A DNA stretch of 16,732 nucleotides. Source: JABDOU01 sp041609995 (GTDB lineage: Bacteria > Actinomycetota > Acidimicrobiia > Spongiisociales > SHLN01). The position numbers were made by a program, and so were the translations under genes. Under the pieces are notes generated by a model. The model saw nothing but the letters and a program-made list of their open reading frames with translations, was not told the DNA's origin and did not search any database. Of this stretch, positions 7,795-13,708 are shown in pieces. How positions within the stretch are numbered: the first letter of the stretch is position 1; each line of letters starts with the position of its first letter. The stretch covers positions 1 through 16,732 of the forward strand of contig JBFIPU010000058.1 in the NCBI GenBank assembly GCA_041609995.1. The letters are read 5' to 3'.

Positions 7795-10008
7795 GTGCTC
7801 GATTCGGCAAACCCCAAGGGGGCACCCGGGGTAGGCGAACGCGTCGACTACGACCTGGCCGTCGCGCAATCCATCGAGCGCATCATCGCCGCATTTGGTG
7901 AGCACTGGCCGGGTGACGAGTCCGATTCGATCCGGCGGGCGGCCGAGCTGGCGGTCGAAGCGCATTCTCCCCAGGCCCGAATGACCGGCGAGCCATATGT
8001 GCTCCATCCGCTGGCCGTGGCCGAGCAGATGGCCGACTACGGCATGGACCGCGACACCGTGGTCGCCGCCATCCTTCACGACACGGTCGAAGACACATCG
8101 CTCACGCTGGAGGACATCGAATCGCAGTTCGGCTCCCAGGCGGCAACGCTGATCGACGGAGTCACGAAACTGATGCGGATCGACTACGACACCAAGGAGG
8201 AGCAGCAGGCGGCCACGATTCGCAAGATGACGGTCGCCATGGCAAAAGACGTGCGGGTGTTGCTGATCAAGCTCGCCGACCGGCTCCACAACCTGCAGAC
8301 CATCGACGCGCTGCCGCAGTGGAAGCAGGAGCGGACCGCCCAGGAGACAATCGACATCTATGCGCCGCTGGCACACCGCCTCGGTGTTCAGGAGATCAAG
8401 CACGAGCTCGAGGACCGCTCCTTCGCCATTCTCCATCCGGGCCGCAATGCCGAGATCGCCGATTTGTTGGCGAAGCGGGCGCCGGCTCGCCAGGCGGTCA
8501 TCGACCAGGCGGTGGAGACCACCGGCGAGCTGCTGAAGGCTGCCGGGATCGACGCCGCCATCTCGGGGCGGCCGAAGCACAACTTCTCCATCTATCGCAA
8601 GATGATGACCAGCGGCCTCCCGTTCGAACAGATCCACGACCTCATCGGAATCAGGATTCTCACCGACGACGTGAAAGGCTGCTACGCCGCTCTCGGCGTC
8701 ATTCACTCGCGCTGGGCGCCGGTGCACGGCCGGTTCAAGGATTACATCGCCACCCCCAAGTTCAACCTCTACCAGTCGCTCCACACAACGGTGCTGGGCC
8801 CGAGAGGCAAGCCACTCGAGGTACAGATCCGCACCCACGAGATGCACCACCGAGCCGAGTACGGCATCGCCTCGCACTGGCGGTACAAGGAAGGGGCGCC
8901 GGAAGACCTCGAGTGGATGTCCGACATCCGGTTCTTGCAGGACACCTATGAGAACCCGGCCGATTTCCTGGCCGGCCTCAAACTCGACCTCTACCGCGAC
9001 GAGGTGTTCGCCGTGACGCCGAAAGGCAAGGTGATCACACTCCCCAAGGGCGCCACCACTGTCGATTTCGCGTATGCCATCCATTCCGAGATCGGGAACC
9101 GGACCAACGGAGCCAAGGTGAATGGTCGGCTGGTTCCGCTGTCGACCCAGCTCAACTCGGGCGACATCGTCGAGATCACCACCTCCAACGCCACCGATGC
9201 CGGACCCAGCCGGGACTGGCTCCAATTCGTGGTCACCAACCGGGCGATCTCGAAAATCCGCCAGCACTTCAACCGTGAACGACGCGATGAAACACACGCC
9301 GCGGGCAAGGAGGCGGTCCAGAAGGCGGTGACCCGGCTGGGCTTGGGTCTGACGTCGTCTCAGCGAGACAAGGCCATGGCGACAGTGGCTACCCAGCTCA
9401 GTTATGCCGATCTCGATGCGCTGTACCTGGCGGTGGGGGAGGGAAACATTGCCGGGTCGACCGTGGCGACCCGCCTCTGGAAATACCTCGAGCCCGAGGT
9501 CGAAGAGGAAGAAGCCGGAGGCAATCTGCTGGCTCCGATCCGCACCACCCGCCGGGTCCCCGGCCCGGCCATCATCGTCGAGGGGGCAACCGATGTCATG
9601 GTACGCGTGGCAAAGTGTTGCGCACCGGTGCCGGGTGATTCCATCGAAGGCTTCGTCACGGTGGGCCGGGGCGTGAGCGTGCACCGATCGGATTGCACCA
9701 ACCTCAATGCCCTCCAGGAGCGGGCGGACCGCATGATCGACGTCAGCTGGTCGGCCGACCGCATCGGCAGCTTCTCGGTTTGGATACAGGTCGAGGCGCT
9801 GGACCGGCCCTGGCTGCTGCGGGACGTGACCGAAGTGCTCTCGCAATTGGATGCCAACATCCATGCTTCTTCCAGCGGGACCGATGCGGAACGGGTGGCC
9901 GTGCTTCGCTACGAGGTCGAGTTCAGCGATCCCGGCCAGCTGGAGCGGGCGCTGGCCGCCCTGCGCCACGTCGACGGGGTGTTCGAGGCCTACCGCCTTC
10001 GCAGCTGA
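7795..10008 (+). CDS. rel: Rel, bifunctional (p)ppGpp synthetase/hydrolase
   Basis: This is the long RelA/SpoT homologue that makes and degrades the stringent-response alarmone (p)ppGpp. The 737-aa product has the complete domain series. The HD hydrolase domain has H71, H95-D96, E99-D100 and D162 in KLADRLHNLQT. The synthetase domain includes RPKHNFSIYRKM, then RFKDYIATPK at 313 onward, QSLHTTV, and EVQIRTHEMH. A TGS domain follows (about 403-463), then a zinc-finger/conserved-cysteine region (KCCAPVPGD near 608 to HRSDC) and a C-terminal ACT domain (about 660-737). The synthetase motif is RFKD (313-316), the RxKD type of bifunctional Rel enzymes, not the ExDD type of monofunctional RelA. With the intact HD residues this supports both activities. 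The start is GTG, supported by AGAGGA. Gram-positive single Rel proteins are of this kind. Confidence 0.96.
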   Translation: MLDSANPKGAPGVGERVDYDLAVAQSIERIIAAFGEHWPGDESDSIRRAAELAVEAHSPQARMTGEPYVLHPLAVAEQMADYGMDRDTVVAAILHDTVEDTSLTLEDIESQFGSQAATLIDGVTKLMRIDYDTKEEQQAATIRKMTVAMAKDVRVLLIKLADRLHNLQTIDALPQWKQERTAQETIDIYAPLAHRLGVQEIKHELEDRSFAILHPGRNAEIADLLAKRAPARQAVIDQAVETTGELLKAAGIDAAISGRPKHNFSIYRKMMTSGLPFEQIHDLIGIRILTDDVKGCYAALGVIHSRWAPVHGRFKDYIATPKFNLYQSLHTTVLGPRGKPLEVQIRTHEMHHRAEYGIASHWRYKEGAPEDLEWMSDIRFLQDTYENPADFLAGLKLDLYRDEVFAVTPKGKVITLPKGATTVDFAYAIHSEIGNRTNGAKVNGRLVPLSTQLNSGDIVEITTSNATDAGPSRDWLQFVVTNRAISKIRQHFNRERRDETHAAGKEAVQKAVTRLGLGLTSSQRDKAMATVATQLSYADLDALYLAVGEGNIAGSTVATRLWKYLEPEVEEEEAGGNLLAPIRTTRRVPGPAIIVEGATDVMVRVAKCCAPVPGDSIEGFVTVGRGVSVHRSDCTNLNALQERADRMIDVSWSADRIGSFSVWIQVEALDRPWLLRDVTEVLSQLDANIHASSSGTDAERVAVLRYEVEFSDPGQLERALAALRHVDGVFEAYRLRS

Positions 10009-10010
10009 GC

Positions 10011-10038
10011 CGGCTGCGAAACCGTTCCGGTTGCGAAA
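10011..10038. repeat. two imperfect direct repeats just after rel
   Basis: CGGCTGCGAAA (10011-10021) recurs as CGGTTGCGAAA (10028-10038), ten of eleven bases identical and 17 bp apart start to start. The segment between also forms a 5-bp hairpin AACCG-TTC-CGGTT (10020-10032). This could be a paired operator, a weak terminator of rel, or chance. Confidence 0.4.
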
Positions 10039-10081
10039 TTGAGCCTATCGTCCATCTGGCTCAGTGCTGGTCCGGACTAGT

Positions 10082-10136
10082 CCCCTCGGAATCCCCCGAG
10101 ATGACGCCGCCGTAGCCGTCAAGTATCTCCGAGGGG
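10082..10136 (+). promoter_or_regulatory. structured leader with competing hairpins before the pilin operon
   Basis: CCCCTCGG (10082-10089) can pair perfectly with CCGAGGGG (10129-10136). Inside that hairpin, GAGAT/ATCTC (10098-10102 with 10125-10129) and GACG/CGTC (10103-10106 with 10117-10120) can also pair, giving one long, bulged stem. Alternatively CTCGG (10085-10089) can pair with a nearer CCGAG (10096-10100) across a 6-base loop, which would release the distal strand. The distal strand contains GAGGGG, the only good Shine-Dalgarno sequence before the operon. The two folds are mutually exclusive, as in translational switches. I do not recognise a known riboswitch class. Folding energies were not computed. 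Confidence 0.45.
10131..10136 (+). promoter_or_regulatory. Shine-Dalgarno sequence GAGGGG before the pilin operon
   Basis: GAGGGG lies six bases before an ATG at 10143, an ideal spacing, but 17 bases before the pilin ATG at 10154, which is too far for normal initiation. It lies in the distal strand of the leader hairpin and so could be masked. Confidence 0.55.
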
Positions 10137-10142
10137 CTGCCG

Positions 10143-10157
10143 ATGCAGTCGCCATGA
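10143..10157 (+). CDS. four-codon leader ORF (MQSP) coupled to the first pilin gene
   Basis: ATG CAG TCG CCA TGA encodes Met-Gln-Ser-Pro. It has a well-placed Shine-Dalgarno sequence (GAGGGG, six-base spacer), and its TGA overlaps the pilin ATG at 10154 as ATGA, the junction used throughout this window. Ribosomes could load at 10143, finish at 10155-10157 and re-initiate at 10154. An ORF this short can arise by chance. The support is the coincidence of ribosome site, spacing and overlap. Confidence 0.35.
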   Translation: MQSP

Positions 10158-11065
10158 GAACCCAACACCGCGACGACGGATTCACCCTTTTGGAAGCAGT
10201 GATCTCGATGGCGCTCGTCGTCATCATTTTCGTGGGGTTGGGCATCACGATCAACGTCGCCTTGCGGGCGGTGCAGGAGCGCCGGGCCGAGCAGCAGGCG
10301 CTGGGTGTGCTGACGGGCATCTCCGAGCGGTTCGCCGACATCGAGTACGACAACCTGGCGCTCAACACGACTGACGCCGACCATACCTTCATCCCGGGGT
10401 CGACGCACGATCACGACGGCCCGGGCCCGCTGCCGGCCGAAGACGTGGCGGTCCACGCCGACGGAGATGTTGGTCACCTCGACGTCGTCGTGTCCGGGGG
10501 GATCACTTTTACGGCCCGTACCTTCGTCACCATGGTCGACAAGGATCCGGCCGACACCTCTACCGACGACCTCCGCCGGCTCACGACCGAGGTCACCTGG
10601 GAGGTACGGGGCCTGGCCCGTGAGCGCCAGACACAGACAGTGATCGCCAAACAGGCGTCAGGCGATGCGCTCGGATATGCCTTCAACCTGGAGGACAACG
10701 CCGAACTGGTGGCAGTCCGCAAAGGAGACGTGATCGAGTTCAACAACATTCTCCACAACATCGGTACCGAGGACGACTTCTATGACCTGGTGTTCGAGCA
10801 GGAGACCGGATGGTCGATGACCTTCGAGCAGCAGAGCGGTTTTTTTCTCGATGACTGGAACGCCAACGCTATCCCGGACACGGATACCATCGCCGCCGGC
10901 ACCGACATGACCTTCAAGGTGACGGTGACGGTTCCGGCGGATGCCAATCCGGGTGACTTCGAACTGATCCACATCACGTTCATCTCTGACGGCGACCCGA
11001 CCCGCTCCTCGGTGCTCGAGTATGTGTTGGAGGTCGACCCGTCAGCCGCCCCGGTGGGTCCATGA
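10154..11065 (+). CDS. type IV pilin-like minor pilin, GspI/PilV-like, with C-terminal Ig-like extension
   Basis: The 303-aa product starts with a nine-residue basic/acidic leader ending in Gly9. The class III prepilin signal FTLLEAVISMAL follows, with Phe at +1 and Glu at +5 (E14). A hydrophobic helix runs to about 36 and continues as a helical spine (RAVQERRAEQQAL). Residues about 55-165 look like a pilin globular head. From about 178 the protein continues with a segment reading like an Ig-like CARDB/NEW3-type domain: a GDVIEF start, NIGTEDDFYDL, GWSMTFE, then AAGTDMTFKVTVTVPADANPGDF. Within it, D234-x-N236-x-N238-x3-D242-x-D244 resembles a calcium-binding loop. It is first of three overlapping pilin-type genes. 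It is expected in the inner membrane until cleaved and methylated by a prepilin peptidase (not in the window), then in a pilus or pseudopilus tip. A GTG at 10064 in the same frame lacks a ribosome site and is not favoured. Confidence 0.8.
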   Translation: MRTQHRDDGFTLLEAVISMALVVIIFVGLGITINVALRAVQERRAEQQALGVLTGISERFADIEYDNLALNTTDADHTFIPGSTHDHDGPGPLPAEDVAVHADGDVGHLDVVVSGGITFTARTFVTMVDKDPADTSTDDLRRLTTEVTWEVRGLARERQTQTVIAKQASGDALGYAFNLEDNAELVAVRKGDVIEFNNILHNIGTEDDFYDLVFEQETGWSMTFEQQSGFFLDDWNANAIPDTDTIAAGTDMTFKVTVTVPADANPGDFELIHITFISDGDPTRSSVLEYVLEVDPSAAPVGP

Positions 11066-11607
11066 GCGGCCGCGACGACTCCGGGTTCACGATCATCGAG
11101 ATGACGGTCGCCATGGCAGTCATCGGGCTGGTCATGAGCGCGTTGCTGGTCGCCATGGTGTTGGTGTTTCGCGTCGACCGCTCCACGCAGATCGAGACAG
11201 ACGTCATGACCGGTCTCCAGTTCACCCGCCTGGAGCTGGAGCGAGAGATTCGGGAGGCCAACGCCGTCCTGGCCGGTTCCAACAAGGACCGTCTCCGGCT
11301 GTGGAGCGACCTTGACGACGACGGGGCGCTGGACCCGGGCGAGGCCATCTCGTGGCGCATCGAGACCGTGGCAGGCGAAGACCGGCTCGTGCGCCGGACC
11401 TCGGCCGGTATCACGTCGGTAGGGGACGCCATCATGGCCAACCTTTACACCGGAGCCGTGTTGTTCTCCTACAACGCACCACCGCCAGACACCACCAGCG
11501 TCGTGATCAACCTCCAGGGCGACGCCGACTACGGGTCCGGACAGCAAATACGGCAAGTGACCACGGAGGTCGTCCTCCGAAACGGAATCGGCACGGGCGG
11601 CACGTGA
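11062..11607 (+). CDS. type IV pilin-like minor pilin, GspJ/PilW-like
   Basis: The 181-aa product has a short leader ending in Gly8, then the prepilin motif FTIIEMTVAMAV with Glu at +5 (E13) and a hydrophobic helix to about 36. The helical spine follows (VDRSTQIETDVMTGLQFTRL, 38-57), then LELEREIREANAV and a beta-rich head. The stretch after the spine, in which a short head residue series leads into REIREAN, is typical of PilW/GspJ proteins. Residues 83-94 (DLDDDGALDPGE) match the canonical EF-hand loop DxDxDGxxDxxE exactly, suggesting a bound calcium ion in the head. The ATG overlaps the stop of the first pilin gene (ATGA), and the stop overlaps the GTG of the next (GTGA). In type II secretion and type IV pilus systems the equivalent protein sits between GspI and GspK in the tip complex. 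Confidence 0.82.
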   Translation: MSGRDDSGFTIIEMTVAMAVIGLVMSALLVAMVLVFRVDRSTQIETDVMTGLQFTRLELEREIREANAVLAGSNKDRLRLWSDLDDDGALDPGEAISWRIETVAGEDRLVRRTSAGITSVGDAIMANLYTGAVLFSYNAPPPDTTSVVINLQGDADYGSGQQIRQVTTEVVLRNGIGTGGT

Positions 11608-12962
11608 GAAGTATGAAGAGCAAGGTTGGGAAGATGAGATTCAGGAACGACGATCACGGTCTGGCAATGGTATGGGTGGTGATGATCGGCGCCTTCGTGG
11701 CAGCGGTGGCCGTCGTGATGGTGGCTCGCGCCTTCCAGAACAGCCGCGACCAGCTGACGGAACGACGGGCGGACGTGGCTTTGGTCGTCGCCGACACAGG
11801 CCTCAACAACGGCATGGCGATTCTGTTCGACGACCCCGATTTCTTCAATGTTCCGGCTGGTCCCGGCGCATTTGCCGATGACCAGGCGGAGAAGGCCTGG
11901 GTCATCAAGCAGGTCGACGAAATGGAGACTCTGGGCACCCTCGACCTGCAGCTCACCGAAGAAGGCGAGTACGCCATCGTCCGGCCCGACAGCGAAGAGG
12001 TGCTCTATTCCGTTGGCTGGGTACCGTCGCGAGGCGACGCCGATGCCAGCTTGCGGGTGCTCAAGATGAGCTTCGATCCGGAGCGGGACGAGACATATGT
12101 GTTCCTCCCCGACGTCGGGATCTCCAGCAACGGTGACATCGATCTGGGTGGGCGCGGAGTATTTGGCATCAAGGGCGGGGCCCACGCCAACGGCGACCTG
12201 ACAAAGCGCAACGACAAGACCAAGGTGGAAGGCTGCACGAGCGCCGGTGGTATCAACCAGTTCCCGAACAAGTGTGAAGATGACGGCGAGGTGAAAGAGA
12301 TCCCGCCGGTCAACCCCCTCGACTTCCACCAGATGGCGACCCATGACCTCTGCGACGAGGGGCCTTTTGGAGTGGTGCGGATGGGACCGGCGTTCGACGG
12401 GCCCGGCACCAAAGCCAAGAAGGCCCAGCCCTGCACCGGCGATGTTGTGGGTGCGCCGCCGTCGGTTGGTTGGTCAAAGACCGGATTCCTCTGGCAATAC
12501 AACGGTGGAACCACGGCCGGGGTCTTCTACATCAACGGAGGCAGCGCCGTGGTGGGCGCCGACTCGCCAGCCGACGGCCTGACCGTTGTGGTGGCAGCAT
12601 CGGACAACACCGAATGCGCCGAGAAGCATGGAGATTTCACCGTCAACGGAAACATCCAGATGATTCCACATGTCAGTGCGAAGGATCTGGCCGTGGTCCT
12701 CGACCGTGACTTCGTCTTCTCGGGTACTGCCGACATCTTCGGGATCATCCTCGTGGGTGAGCACTTCGACATCGGCGGTAACCCGGGCGCCAACAACGCC
12801 GTGGTTTCGAGCGGGACCTGTGACACGCCCAGCTCCCCGGTGTCGGTGAATGCCCTCCGCGGTGCAGGGTCGATCACCTACAACGGGGGTCTGGAGGCTC
12901 CCATCTACGGTGGTGTCACGGCCACCGGACTGGTCATCGTCGAGCGCTGGGAAGAGCTCTAA
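11604..12962 (+). CDS. large PilX/GspK-like pilin protein with cysteine-containing C-terminal domain
   Basis: The 452-aa product begins at GTG 11604, overlapping the previous stop (GTGA); an ATG at 11613 is the alternative. A basic leader (MKSKVGKMRFRNDDHG) is followed by one hydrophobic helix, about 20-44 (LAMVWVVMIGAFVAAVAVVM). If cleaved after Gly19, residue +5 would be Trp, not Glu; lack of Glu5 is usual for PilX/GspK proteins, which cap the pilus tip. The next segment (RRADVALVVADTGLNNGMA) matches the PilX N-terminal pattern ending in an AEAGL-like motif. From about 170 to the end is a Gly/Asn-rich domain with short repeats such as SSNGDIDLGG, HANGDL, VNGNIQM and FSGTADIFG, suggesting a beta-solenoid-like fold. 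All six cysteines lie there (211 to 406), an even number compatible with disulfides. Its precise function, perhaps adhesion, is not determined. Confidence 0.78.
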   Translation: MRSMKSKVGKMRFRNDDHGLAMVWVVMIGAFVAAVAVVMVARAFQNSRDQLTERRADVALVVADTGLNNGMAILFDDPDFFNVPAGPGAFADDQAEKAWVIKQVDEMETLGTLDLQLTEEGEYAIVRPDSEEVLYSVGWVPSRGDADASLRVLKMSFDPERDETYVFLPDVGISSNGDIDLGGRGVFGIKGGAHANGDLTKRNDKTKVEGCTSAGGINQFPNKCEDDGEVKEIPPVNPLDFHQMATHDLCDEGPFGVVRMGPAFDGPGTKAKKAQPCTGDVVGAPPSVGWSKTGFLWQYNGGTTAGVFYINGGSAVVGADSPADGLTVVVAASDNTECAEKHGDFTVNGNIQMIPHVSAKDLAVVLDRDFVFSGTADIFGIILVGEHFDIGGNPGANNAVVSSGTCDTPSSPVSVNALRGAGSITYNGGLEAPIYGGVTATGLVIVERWEEL

Positions 12963-12979
12963 GACGCTTTCCCCAACGC

Positions 12980-12996
12980 TCGACGGTCACCGTCGA
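12980..12996. repeat. 17-bp palindrome between the pilin operon and the hydrolase gene
   Basis: TCGACGGT-C-ACCGTCGA is a perfect odd palindrome (eight bases each arm). As RNA it would give a 6-7 bp hairpin 17 bases after the pilin stop codon, without a following T-run. It could be a U-poor terminator of the pilin operon or an operator for the hydrolase gene 34 bases downstream. The sequence alone does not decide. Confidence 0.5.
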
Positions 12997-13018
12997 TCTG
13001 TCCTGGTGATCGCCTTCG

Positions 13019-13024
13019 TAGGCT
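13019..13024 (+). promoter_or_regulatory. candidate -10 element (TAGGCT) for the MBL-fold hydrolase
   Basis: TAGGCT fits TANNNT and ends six bases before the ATG at 13031, so transcription would begin at or next to the start codon. There is no Shine-Dalgarno sequence before that ATG, as expected for a leaderless message. No recognisable -35 is seen. Confidence 0.4.
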
Positions 13025-13030
13025 GGTGCC

Positions 13031-13681
13031 ATGCTCATCGACGGTGTATCACTCTGGCTGGCCGGCACCAACTGCTACGTGGTCGCCCCGGAGGCGGGTG
13101 GTCCGGCCATCGTCGTGGATTGTCCTCCCGATCTCGACGGTATCGAGGCGCTGCTCCGCAAGCACAATCTCACCCCTGTCGCCGCCCTCGTCACCCATGG
13201 GCACGTCGACCACACCGGCGGGTCGGGAACCTTCAGCCGGGCCACCGGGGTGACCGCCTACCTGCACCCCGACGACCTGTTTCTGGCGATGGCGCCCGGT
13301 GAGCAACTGGCTGCCATCTTTGGCGGCCATCCGGCAGTGGGCTCCGAGTTTGTTCCCCCCGACCGGTTCGAGGATCTGGCCGATGGCGACGTCCTGCAGC
13401 TGGCCGGGCTCGGGGTGGAGGTACTCCACACCCCCGGTCATACCCCCGGGCACTGCTGTTTCCGGCTGGGCGACGTGCTCTTTTCCGGCGACCAGCTGTT
13501 TGCCGGTTCGATCGGGCGCACCGACCTGCCGGGCGGGGACTTCGGGACCCTGATGGATTCGATGGAAAAGAAGATTCTCACGCTGGATGACGACACGCGG
13601 GTTCTGCCTGGCCACGGACCGGCCACCACCGTCGGGCGCGAGCGGGCGTCAAACCCCTTCCTCGCCCAGTTCGGGGCGTAG
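13031..13681 (+). CDS. MBL-fold hydrolase, glyoxalase II-like
   Basis: The 216-aa product is a metallo-beta-lactamase-fold enzyme of the hydroxyacylglutathione hydrolase-like group. The two-metal site is complete: H56-x-H58-x-D60-H61 (THGHVDHTGG), H137 in HTPGHTPGH, D154 in FSGDQLF and H195 in LPGHGP. There is no signal peptide, so it should be cytoplasmic. The short form without the long glutathione-binding C-terminal domain of classic glyoxalase II leaves the thioester substrate open. Actinobacteria often use mycothiol rather than glutathione. In Mycobacterium tuberculosis a homologous gene follows the rel region and precedes hisS. Here it lies after the pilin operon and directly before aspS, with its TAG only 27 bases from the aspS ATG. 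Confidence 0.9.
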   Translation: MLIDGVSLWLAGTNCYVVAPEAGGPAIVVDCPPDLDGIEALLRKHNLTPVAALVTHGHVDHTGGSGTFSRATGVTAYLHPDDLFLAMAPGEQLAAIFGGHPAVGSEFVPPDRFEDLADGDVLQLAGLGVEVLHTPGHTPGHCCFRLGDVLFSGDQLFAGSIGRTDLPGGDFGTLMDSMEKKILTLDDDTRVLPGHGPATTVGRERASNPFLAQFGA

Positions 13682-13684
13682 GCT
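13679..13684 (+). promoter_or_regulatory. candidate -10 element (TAGGCT) for aspS
   Basis: A second TAGGCT overlaps the stop codon of the hydrolase gene (TAG 13679-13681). Transcription from it would start near 13691 and leave a leader of about 18 bases containing GAGG (13700-13703), five bases before the aspS ATG. The overlap with a stop codon makes chance occurrence easy. Confidence 0.25.
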
Positions 13685-13708
13685 CCCGGAACCGTCACCG
13701 AGGTCCGC

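Noticed and set aside
6994..9969. A 991-codon open frame on the minus strand, antisense to secF, apt and rel.
   Set aside because: It lies opposite three genes with clear family motifs. Its translation is Arg/His/Gly/Asp-rich without recognisable domains, and such long mirror frames are common opposite GC-rich coding DNA. Opposing coding of this length without any motif is not credible.
7795..10008. Possibility that the Rel protein is a synthetase-only RelA.
   Set aside because: The HD residues (H71, H95, D96, D162) are intact and the synthetase motif is RFKD, the bifunctional type.
10064..10153. A GTG start giving the first pilin a 39-residue leader.
   Set aside because: No ribosome site precedes it, prepilin leaders are normally short, and the stretch contains the hairpin arms. 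ATG 10154 gives a nine-residue leader of normal form. It remains a formal alternative.
10064..10153. A c-di-GMP (GEMM) riboswitch before the pilin genes.
   Set aside because: Such switches often precede pilus genes, but the conserved GGACGCAAAGCC-like and tetraloop-receptor elements are not present.
10840..10846. A run of seven T in the first pilin gene as a phase-variation tract.
   Set aside because: Seven is short for slippage-based switching, the frame is intact, and nothing else suggests phase variation.
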